Below, piece after piece: positions 10,801 through 20,819 of a stretch of DNA of 64,000 bases. Made by a program: the position numbers and the translations under genes. The DNA comes from Gloeophyllum trabeum ATCC 11539 (taxonomy: Eukaryota > Basidiomycota > Agaricomycetes > Gloeophyllales > Gloeophyllaceae), in contig NW_006920416.1 of the NCBI RefSeq assembly GCF_000344685.1, positions 1,634,526 to 1,698,525 of the forward strand. The letters run 5' to 3'. The notes under the pieces are model-generated. The model saw nothing but the letters and a program-made list of their open reading frames with translations, made no database searches and was not told where the DNA came from. Within the stretch, counting starts at the first letter, position 1. Each line of letters starts with the position of its first letter.

Positions 10801-13394
10801 ATGGATTTGGACCCGGTATCCTGGGGCTCCCGCCGTCAGCGCTCAGCCTGGACATCGGTCACTCATGATTTACCTGGAGACTCGCCGCCCTCTACGAACA
10901 AGGGCAGGAAACCAAAAACGTTCTTCAACCTGAACTTCAAGCGACGGGCTAAGACGAACACCGCTTTGAATCTCTCTGATCGAGGCCATTCTTCACTAGG
11001 GCACAAGGAGCCGATGTGGACTGACACTGAGCGCCTAAATCTTGAAACGACACGCAGCGATCAAGCCATTTCGACAGCCAAAGATATCGCCCGCGCTCTG
11101 GCTGTTGTCGCTGACTCGCTCGAAGTGCTTCCCTTTCTCAAACCCGTTGGTGCTGTCATGGGAAAGCTAATTGAAGTGATAATGGTGAGTGGGACTCGGG
11201 AGTTCAAATGATTTGATCTTCTGCGAGCATTAATGGTTTCAAAAATCAGGACGTCAGAGGAAATGCGACAGAGTGGACGTTGCTAGGTCGCCGGGCACGA
11301 GACTGGCTCATGTCATTTCAGGCGCATGCAATGGTATACGATGTGAGGGACGATCAGGATATGAAAGAAATGTTAGAGCACTATGCCTCGTCAGTTCTCT
11401 CTCAGAGTTCCAAAGCTTGCTACTGAACTTGAGTTGCATTTCAGGGAACTGAGGGGTCTGCTATCTCGTGCACTGGAGGAGCTCAACAGAGATCTGCCGT
11501 CCCGGATATTAAGACACGAAACAGACCAAGATTTGCAAAATTCGTTTCGGCGCATTCTTGATGAGATGATCGAGACAATCCAGGCAAGCCCCTTTGAATC
11601 GCCTCCGCGCATTAATTAACCCGTCTTTTAGGTAGACGTTACGATCAAGGCGCATCAGAGTATTACTCTGGTATCTCAGGAACAACGTAAGTTACAAGTT
11701 CTTTGTTCCTGTATCTATGAGCAAGTCTGTTGTGAGCAGGTTTGCAGAAACTGCAGAGCTATCAGGTCCGTGGGGCCCAGTGGTCGCGCACCTTAGGTTG
11801 TTCTGAAGGTACCCGGACGAAGATGCTCTCCGACCTGATGTCCTGGGCAGAGGCCCCGGCGACACCCGGCGTTGCTGTGATCTTGTACTTGTCAGGTAGT
11901 GCGGGCTTCGGAAAGACGACCATCTCTCACACCCTCGCACGCGTGCTTTTCGACGCCAAGCGGCCGGAGCCAACTCTTGGACCGATTCTTGGAGCATCGT
12001 ATTTCTTCCAGTCCGACGGTGATGCTCGACGGGGTGGTACGACGGTCGGCTCACGAGGTGGTTTGACAGATACCTTTGCGACCATTGCTCGCGCTCTGGC
12101 TCAGGTTTTCCCATCATACCGCAACCACCTTTTGCGAGCGCTTGAAAATACTGTCCCCGATCATGCTTCTGACCAATTCCACGACCTCCTTGTTGCTCCT
12201 CTGATGAATTGTGCAGCCCCCTCGCCACCATTCACAATCATTCTGGATGCGCTTGACGAGTGTAGAGACTGGCACGAGCTGCTCACACTCCTTCAGTCTC
12301 AGATCCAATTGCTCAGATTCCATGTTCGTTTCTTCATCACTACCAGGCCGACGGAGAGCATTACGAATGCTTTAGAAAATATCAGATGTGCTCGTTCGCT
12401 GGATATTTCCTCATATAATGAAGAGAACAATGACGACATCGAACAATACTTCAGACAGCATTTCCACCAACTCGCGCTGTCGCACGACAAGAAAGAGCCT
12501 TGGCGTAGCGATGAACACATACAAAAACTTACGGCGCGCGCCGGCGGCTTATTCATCTGGGCCTCAACAATCTGCAAATATCTATCCAACTCTTCCAATC
12601 CTGACGCGGATATACGTCGCGTAGAGGAGGAGCTCGATCTGCGAGGCACGGCCACTGACGACCCAGAAGCTGGACTCCATGACATGTACCATGCGCTCCT
12701 CATTAATGCTTACAGCACCCTAGGGCAAGATAGTACACGAAGAGCTTTCCGACCTGTCCTTGCGATGACAATCCTTTCCTCGCCATCTCATCCTCTTGAT
12801 CCTGCCTCTATAACGGAGGTGCTGGGCTATTCAAGCGTCTCCGACGTCGCCACCATTCTGGGATCTCTCCGAGGAGTGATTGACTACGGGGAAGGTTCCA
12901 AGATATATATGCGACACCCTTCATTCTCCCGCTATGTTGAATACGCTTGCGACGATGAACGATTCAAGATCGTCCCAAGCTCAGACCATAGTATGATCGC
13001 CGTCGCATGCTTCCAGCTCCTGCATGCCGCTCTGCGCCACCACAGACGGTCTCATTGTACGGTCCAATACTGGATAAGTATTGCCTCTGATTCTAGGCTC
13101 ATTCCCCGTGGGGAAGGCTTCGACTATGCATCTAGCTGCTGGATAGAACATCTATGCAAGTCTTCGGGAGCTCGAGATGATGATCTCATGTCCGCCCTAG
13201 GAAGATTCCTCGAATACGATGTGATACATTGGGCTGCACTCAGGGAACATTGCGGTGCTGATGCAGCAGGTCCACTACGCCATCTGTGGCAGTACTGCGA
13301 GAATCAGGTTCGTAAATACTTCCCTTCTGAGGTATATCACTTTGACGAGAGCATTGGCCATAGGGTATACACCATCATCGAAATTGCAAAGTAG
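10801..13394 (+). CDS. NACHT-domain NLR-like ATPase with N-terminal helical adaptor
   Basis: Five exons (10801-11184, 11250-11342, 11395-11583, 11632-11686, 11740-13394) join to about 791 residues. Residues about 95-160 form an amphipathic helical region (ADSLEVLPFLKPVGAVMGKL, then TEWTLLGRRARDWL). This resembles the MLKL/HeLo-like adaptor helices of fungal NLRs; I infer the likeness from pattern only. The NACHT core follows: P-loop LSGSAGFGKTTISH, Walker B TIILDALDEC, sensor region FFITTRP. After it comes the usual winged-helix region (RHPSFSRYVEYACDDERF). No WD40, ankyrin or TPR repeats follow, so the sensor part is short or missing. The intron at 11584-11631 uses a GC donor (CAG/GCAAGC). 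An open frame continues at 13403-13666 if a 38-nt intron after codon AGG at about 13364 is allowed. Such proteins act in fungal self/non-self recognition and cell-death control. Confidence 0.82.
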
Positions 13395-13402
13395 TATCTC
13401 AG

Positions 13403-13666
13403 TTCGTGGACGGCATCAAAGAAGATATGCGCAAAGACCCCAACCTAATCTACGCCTCTCTATTATGTACGGTACCATCTACTGAGGCGCATCGCGAAGT
13501 CCGGTCCATGTTCCTCCGTTCTTATGGCTGGGAAGTCTCATTTCGAGCTCGCGTGATCTCCACATCGGGTAGAAAAGTCTGTCTCATAGAAGGAGAACAC
13601 AGTGATCATCAGATCCTGAAGCTCGAGTGGAAACCGGAGGCACGTGAGATATTAATTGTATTCTAA
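13403..13666 (+). other. Open frame after the NACHT gene, possible C-terminal exon
   Basis: The frame encodes FVDGIKEDMRKDPNLIYASL and ends at a TAA. It lacks an ATG at its start. A GTATAC...CTCAG segment of 38 nt just upstream would join it in frame to the NACHT gene, but this is shorter than every other intron here. It is either the true C-terminus or an abandoned one. Confidence 0.4.
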
Positions 13667-13829
13667 ATGGATAGATAATGTGCTTCCCCCCTTTAGAGCT
13701 CGTTCTTCAAAATGCAAGATATTATATTTAGTAGGACAGCAGGTGCTCGCGAAAGTATACCACGCAAGGTCCTTTACATGCCTATCATGTAGGTATAATA
13801 TATCCGAGAAATCGCTCGTATTGTAATAC

Positions 13830-15685
13830 TTGCGTGAAGGCAGGCCGGTCCTCTACAAGTTGACGACAGAACCCATCCTCTTGAGGTTCTCTTGCTTTAT
13901 CCCTGCATATACGATATGGCCTACTGTCTTATGGGTGAGTCTCTGGTGTTTTCGTCTTGTCCCACTGCGCACTGGCAGTGCCGTCAGTCTCAGAATAGCG
14001 AACGTTGATGCATCCTTGGACGCCATCGCAGGATCTGAGGAGTTTGCCCAGTATGCGTATAGTGTCGAAGGCGTCACGGAACCTCTGGCCATGTTACAGC
14101 ACGCACTCCTCTCGTCCGGTGCGAATCGGGAATTATCGAATTTAACATACAGCGAACGGATAGCCATAGAGGCGATTTTGCTTGCTGTATGTTCGTTACT
14201 ACCTTCCACAAAATATAACTACTTATCACTCAATAGGGGGAACGTTTCACTGATATCCCGGGTCGCGCAAAAACTCTGGTCTGTACTTCCCTTAGGTAGT
14301 TTGATGTGTCGTCTGACGGTACTTCTTAGGTTGATAGCACCTGGAAGATACTTTGTTCTAAGCCGTTCCTTGTGCATGCGCCCTATATAAGGTCGGCAAC
14401 AGAGACACGTATTTTGTCCATGTTTCGCGGCCGGTACGATATACCATTCAAGCAAATTCACCATTCAACTGTAATGGCGTATCTTAAGTGCTACTTGACA
14501 CTTAGTCTTCTAACATTCAATCTTCAGGCCAGACCTCAGGACATGGTTCGCCGTGTCAATGAACGAGTAGTGATGCTGCATCCTCATATTCTTCCATCTT
14601 ATGGTACGACACGTTATGACGAGTTCTTGCCAGAGGTGCCATTCGAGGAAATTAGGTTATTTCTGAAGGCTAATCCCGCAGCAGATAGGCTTGCTTTGGT
14701 GGGTGTAGTTGGCATCAGCCCTGGGACAGGAACTCAATATTTGTCAGATCAAGGAGGTCGCCGAAGCTTTGGCCCATCTGCACCACACGGAACCATCTGT
14801 AGTATACGGATTCATGGAGCCAGTGAGTATTGTCGTCCACCCCGATCATGACCTGTATGTCATTCGCTGACGCCATACGGTAGAGACATATCTTCATTAT
14901 TGATGGCCACGTCGCCATACGCGAGTTCCCCCTTTGGGAGCCGCAAGCTTGGTTGTACGATTACACCGGTCGATCCTTGGCCGAGGTGAAAGCAGTACAC
15001 TCTGCCCCGGAGATTATACACCAGTTACCGAACAAGAAGCAGCTTCATATGACTCCTGAATGCGACGTTTATTCTTTTGCGATGACTGCCTATGAGGTGA
15101 GAATGCAAGCCATATGTTTCTTAGAGGGTCGGTTACGAATACGTTTATCAGATCTTCACCGGAAAAGAGCCCTTCGTACTGGACTATTCCGTATTATGGG
15201 AAAATGAGAAGACAAACTGGGAAGATGCCGTCATGGAAGGAATACGACCTAGGCGTCCCACCCCTCAAGTCGCACCCCAGCTAACTGATGCGCTGTGGTC
15301 ACTGATACAAGACTGCTGGAAGCAAGACCCTCTTGTCCGACCAACAATGTCAGAGGTCGTCCAGAGGCTAGAGGACTCTTCAATAGACTTTTACAAGACG
15401 ACCAATCTCCCTCAGCCAGACGAGCACAAAGCAAAACCTGGGAAGTGGTGGTTTCGAGTGCTAGCTGACGGCCCGCTATGGTCATGTCATAAATGCAACA
15501 CAGGTTTCGGCAAACGTGTCTGGCCCCTTGCCAGCTACGAAGGCCAGTGGCACAAGCAACCGACGCCGCGTAATCCCATAGCAGGGGCTGCAGTCTCGTC
15601 CGTGCCTATTTCCCGAGTGGGCGGGGGTATCGCTCTTGTAGCCTTGGTTGTATTTGTCTGGTCTCGACAAAGGGCTCTTTTGTAG
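13830..15685 (+). CDS. Pseudokinase (protein-kinase fold, degenerate active site) with C-terminal membrane segment
   Basis: Exons can be followed from about 13975 to the TAG at 15685. The 5' start is not resolved; 13830 is only the limit of the open frame. The kinase C-lobe is clear: helix E IKEVAEALAHLHHTEPSVVY, activation-loop end SAPEIIHQLPN, helix F ECDVYSFAMTAYEIFTGKEPF, and the last helices ALWSLIQDCWKQDPLVRPTM. The catalytic HRD position reads VYGFMEP and the DFG position reads REFPLWE. No glycine loop or VAIK lysine is visible in the short N-lobe. Catalysis is therefore not expected. After a Trp-rich linker, residues near the end (GGGIALVALVVFVW then SRQR) look like a tail-anchor helix. 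It lies directly after the NACHT gene on the same strand. Intron phases support one gene; function is unknown. Confidence 0.65.
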
Positions 15686-15689
15686 CTTT

Positions 15690-16606
15690 CTCCATGCTGG
15701 TTCACTCATGTTCGTATAATGTGCATTTATTCATTATATTCACCAGAGACAAGCTGCCAGTCAGCGGTAACTACTACGCAAAAGGTTACCTCATTGGGAC
15801 GCACATGGCAGCACACGGCATCGCCTTGAAGCAACCTCACTGTGACGAGTAGGGTTGGAGATAGCCTGTGCGGGCTCCAATACAGAGTTGCCTACTCTCT
15901 TCCGGAGTACCAAGTATCCGTACCACCGTAGTCAGATACCCATGTGGACGACGAGGATGGGCCTGGATGGCTCGCGATATTGAGCGGCAGCGAGCCAAAT
16001 AGTACATGGACTGTGATCATACAGCGGCTAATCAGAACTAACGCACCTCGACGTAGGCGACCTTCGTGGTGCGACAAGGATGCTCGAGAGTGGAGCTAGC
16101 TAAAATCTTCCTGCTGTCGCGAGACTCGACCCTCTCCGGGCAGGGGACCGCAACCGAGACACGATTGGCACCTAGGAGTCCAGAGCAACCCCCGACCTCA
16201 CGCCAGTGATGGGGTATACCTGCCTGGAAGACACGGACACAATTTAGACGAGGTCAGACCGGACTGCGCTATCGTGTCCCCTACAATAGCAGATAGTCGA
16301 AACAGTGAGCAATATCGAGTTCAGTTAGTATCCTTCAGTTCTTAGACATACTACGACGGTCAGTAGAATGCACCTCGTATCGTATACTCGAAGGGTCGGC
16401 GTTTTGCGCGAAACCTTGGCGGTGCAGTGCTCGTCGTATCCAAGATCGAACCACCATAAAATTTCGAATCATTCAATAGTCAAATTTACCCTTCGGGGCT
16501 TCAGCGGTGTGATTGGCCGCAATGATGGCAAGCAGAGAAAGATTGGAGCATGGTTCAAAAGCACTCACCTTCGCACCGTAATTCCACACAAAGCCTACTA
16601 CGAACA
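15690..16606. other. Intergenic
   Basis: No gene, RNA or clear repeat seen. The region ends in the promoter of the DJ-1/PfpI gene. No TATA box was recognised. Confidence 0.4.
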
Positions 16607-17287
16607 ATGTCGCAGTACAACATCGCCGTCTTGCTTTACCCTGGTGCCGACGCCCTGGACTTCACTGGGCCAGTGGAGATCTTCTCCGCTGTTCTAAGCG
16701 GCCGATCATTGAGCGCTCCGGCTGTGTTCCATTCCACTACATTCGCGCTCGCGTCCCCGGTAACGGCGGCCAGCGGGCCGCTCACGCTCACCCCGAACGC
16801 CACGCTCGTCCAGGTCAGGGAACGGCTCGAGGACTTCGACGTCCTGGTCGTGCCCGGCGCGGGTCCGCAGGTCATCACCGACCTAATTACAAGCGAGGAC
16901 GGGAAGCAGGTATTGGACCTGATCAAGCGCTTCGCGGGTTTGGAACCGCGCAGCGCGCACAGGGTCCTGCTGTCCGTCTGCACGGGCTCCGTGATCCTCG
17001 GCGCTGCGGGCGTTCTAGGGGGAAAGGAGGCAACGACGCATCACATGTTCTACGACATGCTGTCTGAGGTGTCGGCGAAGGCGGGTGGAAAGGTCGAGCT
17101 GGTGAAAGAAAGGAGATGGGTCGATGCGGGGTTTAATGAGGCTGGCGTTCGCATCGTGACGGCGGGTGGGGTAAGCTCGGGGATGGACGCGAGTTTGTAT
17201 GTGGTCGAGAAAATGGTAGGAAAGGATGCTGCGGACCTTGCGGGAGAAATTGTAGAGTTCGAGAGCAGGCAGGAGGTGGTCGTGTAG
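16607..17287 (+). CDS. DJ-1/PfpI family protein (isonitrile hydratase-like)
   Basis: A single exon of 226 residues begins MSQYNIAVLLYPGADALDFT, the typical first strand and the LDFTGPVE motif of the InhA-like branch. The nucleophile elbow is LLSVCTGSVILGAAGVL, with the cysteine after SV. The following ATTHH and the C-terminal TAGGVSSGMDASLYVVE match the family, which is normally about 220-240 residues. The frame is open upstream to an ATG at 16550, but the conserved start is at 16607. Bacterial isonitrile hydratase turns isonitriles into N-formamides; other members detoxify glyoxals or act as chaperones, so the substrate here is uncertain. Two further copies, one cut off and one decayed, lie at the left end of the window. 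Confidence 0.88.
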   Translation: MSQYNIAVLLYPGADALDFTGPVEIFSAVLSGRSLSAPAVFHSTTFALASPVTAASGPLTLTPNATLVQVRERLEDFDVLVVPGAGPQVITDLITSEDGKQVLDLIKRFAGLEPRSAHRVLLSVCTGSVILGAAGVLGGKEATTHHMFYDMLSEVSAKAGGKVELVKERRWVDAGFNEAGVRIVTAGGVSSGMDASLYVVEKMVGKDAADLAGEIVEFESRQEVVV

Positions 17288-17917
17288 AATGTCGGGCGGT
17301 GGTTTCGTGGGAATGTAGGACCTACAGTGGACCAGTCCGACCCCACATCGAACGTCAAACTGCGACTACGACAAGACATGCAGTAACAGTACGTAAACCT
17401 CTAAGTAACTAGACTGTAGTGGATTATCCTAGAGAACGACAGGGATGGAATCGATTGCTATGGTGGCTACCAGCGGATAAAGAGCCGCTCGTTTTAGTAC
17501 TTACTCGAACGGGAGCCTCAACGATACCAGCATGCATTCATTTTACGAAGCTGTCAGCGGCTGTTCTCCTCTATCTATGTACTCAGGTCGAATCAAACTT
17601 GGCCAGATTATCTGACGAGTGAGACATCACGTCTCCCTCGACTCACACTGGTAAGGGTCCCCTACGAAGACGGCCAACAGCACTGATGTGACTGGTGCCA
17701 GTGGCAGGGGGTGCAGTCATCGGATGTTGTTGTCCTCGTTTGGTCCTCGTGTCGTTAATGCAGTACTGGTATATATCCACCGATCATCCACGTTCCAATC
17801 TTGCATTGTATTCGCAGAAACCCAATAGGATGCAGTGACCCGGACGTCCATCCGACGTCGAAGCAACACAAAGGCAATCCGTGCTCGCTGACTGCTTACC
17901 CAACCCCCGCAGAAATC
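17288..17917. other. Intergenic
   Basis: No gene recognised. The sequence before the RhoGEF start is open without an ATG, consistent with a leader. Confidence 0.4.
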
Positions 17918-19977
17918 ATGCTGGAAGAACAGAGCATACAGAGTCGACGTTCAGTACAAATCCCTGGATGTCAACCCCCTGCGCGAGCGCAGGCGGATGA
18001 AAGCGAGCACGACGCCACTTACGAGTTTCGAGCGCCTTCGGATTTCATCGTCGACCTAAGGAGAGACTCGCGGTGGGAAGTCACGTCTGTTACCAGCTCG
18101 ACAGTGACCGGCCGAACGGGAGTGGGTCGTACGCAGGACATCTTATTGTCCATACTCGGACGGCAGGTAGAGGATCAGATAGCTGCTATAACTCAGAGAT
18201 GGAATACATGGCGACAACCACCGAGTAAGCTCTCTCGTTATCCTTTGAATGAGATGTATATCTAACCAGGAGGCAAAGGTGAAGAAGGGGTAACACAGCA
18301 GGCTCGGGCAAGGAATCTAGTGTCACCCCTCCCACCCTTGGTTGATCAGGTAACAGCGCTGTTCTCAAAGCGCACTTATGCTCTTTTGGAGTTACTATCC
18401 TCGGAAAGAGCTTACGCAAGTGAATTGGCTTTGATACGGACTGATTGCATTCCATTGGCGCTTGGTTAGCCCCCATCTTAATGCTACCTCCTCTCGGATG
18501 TGCGCTAATCAGCTTGAGCCGCTCAGACCAACACATTTCCCGAGTCTCTGAACAAGTCGATTCCCTTGCCAGCTCGTCTCCTCCGATGTCCAGAGATGCA
18601 AATCCATCATGGTCCAGTCCCATGACTCCCCATGACGTCAGGCGTATCTTCGGAAACATCGTCGAGCTGGCGGAACTCTCTGATACCCTCTGCGATAGAC
18701 TCGAGCCGGCGCTGGGTAATATGCTCGAAGACGGAGGAGCGGATAGCTGCGTTGGTCAGGTGTTCCTGGATCTCGTGCGTCTCCCGTCTCGTTGATTCGT
18801 TACTCTCTCCTGATCTTTGTGTCCGAAGATCCCTTCCTTGGAGCCACTCTACAAGACGTACATCTCTGGCCACCAGTTGTCGCTCTCGCATTACGCCGCC
18901 TTGACTACCCCCACCCCATCTCCGGCCTTCCGTACGTACTTGGGGATTGTCGAGTCAAAGGCCTCAAGCTTCACCGACACGCGCGATCTCCGATCCCTCC
19001 TCGAGAAGCCCGTCCATCGCTTCCTTAGGTACCCGGCGCTTCTGCAAGCCATTTACGAAGAGACCCCCGATGGCCATAGAGATAAAGAGAACTTGAAGAA
19101 GGCGAGAGAGGAGCTACTGAGGGCGCTGCGGAGCGTGAACGAGGGCTTGCGCCGGCGGGAGGTTGTCCGGGTGGTCTTGAACACGGTGGGCTCGAAATCG
19201 CATAGCAGAAAGAAACGCACGTTCTCTGGGTTAACCACCGGCCTCAAGCTGGGCTTCATCCAAAGTCTGAACCAGAGTCTCCCGTACGAGAGGGAGCCTG
19301 ATCCTGGCGCTGTTAATGTGGGAAGCCATAGCCATTGGTACGACGGAGCGGAAGATGTCTCACAATACGAGAGGGAGCTGCAGTTGTTCGCCAAGTTTAT
19401 CGAAGACTTTCACAGGGTTGTGAAGACGTGGGTAGCATCGGTAAAGGACTTCCACATGCAGCAGCTGGTCTGGTCGCTCGCTTTTGGCCGGATGATGAAT
19501 TTCGTGGATTCCGACGACAATAGCACAGAGCTGAGCGAATCATTTGATGCCTTTGTGGTGGTGTCCAAGAGCTATATCCTCCCCGCGTGTCAAATAATGC
19601 AGGCTTCCATAGAAGTCAGGGTGCTCGCGCGCTTGGACATGCTAAGCGATAGTATGGAAGGACCGATGAAGTTGTTGGGCGCAATGCGTACACTGCGGCC
19701 CCTACATCATCACCTCCTACGGCATCCGTCTGCGGCTTCCGGCGGGCGAGATGCATCGGCGCTCATGGAGGCTAGCCAGTCGTATGTCTTACTGAGAAGC
19801 CAGTTGGCCGCTGAGCTGCCAGGATACTTGGCTCTCCTGGAGAAGGGTGTGCGAGGGTGTGTCGGGGTCTTTGTCGAGCACCAGGTCACTTTGTGGGAAG
19901 GTGTGCGGAGCGCGTGGATAAAGCTATGGGGGGCGCTCAGGGAGGACGACGAGGATCTCAGCCAGCACATGCAGTGA
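17918..19977 (+). CDS. RhoGEF (DH domain, probable C-terminal BAR-like region) with a shared N-terminal module
   Basis: Four exons (17918-18224, 18270-18464, 18527-18774, 18829-19977) join to 632 residues. The DH domain is recognised by its first helix TYALLELLSSERAYASELAL and the conserved LEKPVHRFLRYPALLQAIYE. It catalyses GDP release from a Rho-type GTPase, probably Cdc42 or Rho. The C-terminal third (from about QYERELQLFAKFIEDF) is long, helical and charged. It resembles the BAR region of DH-BAR proteins such as fission yeast Gef1; this is inference. No PH domain is seen. Residues about 40-100 (SDFIVDLRRDS, then STVTGRTGVGRTQDILL) match the N-terminus of the pseudokinase at 20820, and both modules end at a phase-1 intron. 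The start ATG is the first in frame. Confidence 0.8.
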
Positions 19978-20819
19978 CGACGCTCGCGAACTGGTGGGAA
20001 CGATGGCACTTCACGTACGAGATATTTGGTAAACTTGCAGTCGTCCAGGAACCCTCTCATAGTGTCAGGGAGCTCCGCATTCAGAGAATGTAACGGGCGG
20101 CAAGTCAATCATGATTCTTGAAGAACCACCCGGTCCGAGCAGTCCCAGAATGGCTTGCTGCGGCTCGGATACGGAGATGCAATGATGGCGGTTTTTTGTA
20201 TACTTATTCACTGAAGTTCGGCCAGGGTGTTGATATGGTGGATGCCCTATGGATCGCGCGTTGTAGCCATCTACTGTTACTCCATCCTCTACTAATGGAT
20301 GTCACACGTCGGTTGAGATACATATGCACAAATAACGTGATCCTCAATATGACTCTGAGTTCTCGAGCTCATGGCCATTTCGTTTCGGCCAAGTCGTCAT
20401 ATCCGTGACTTCACCACGCAAGTCCGATAAGGCAGCTTCCAGGCTTCCGACTCATCACAGAAGAGTCTGGCCGTATTATTATCCAGGTGTGCAAGCCGTC
20501 TCAAGCATGCCCAAACCCTTCAAGGCCAGGAAATGGGATGTTGTCGATCCTTCCTCCACAGCCTGGACAGGCCTGGACACTACCATGGGTGTTTGACTAT
20601 TATATGCTCGAACTATCCAAATTATGACCCACGTGCATAACCCGGCCACCTGGTGGCCTGTTTCACAAGGTTCGAGTGAGGCAAATATCTGAGCTGTGCT
20701 TCTTCTGCACAGACTAGTGCCGCACTCGTCCTCTCCTCATGCCTTAAGGCTCTTGCGGGCTACCTCCAGATTATTGAGTACTCGGTTTCTGTTCTCTTGC
20801 CAGTGTACTCTCATGATCT
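19978..20819. other. Intergenic
   Basis: No gene, RNA or repeat recognised between the RhoGEF stop and the next start. Confidence 0.4.

Noticed and set aside
16550..16606. Upstream ATG for the DJ-1/PfpI gene
   Set aside because: The extra 19 residues are not part of the family. The conserved start is at 16607.
18105..18130. TGRTGVGR taken as a Walker A motif
   Set aside because: It lacks the Gly-Lys-Ser/Thr ending of a P-loop, so no nucleotide binding is claimed.
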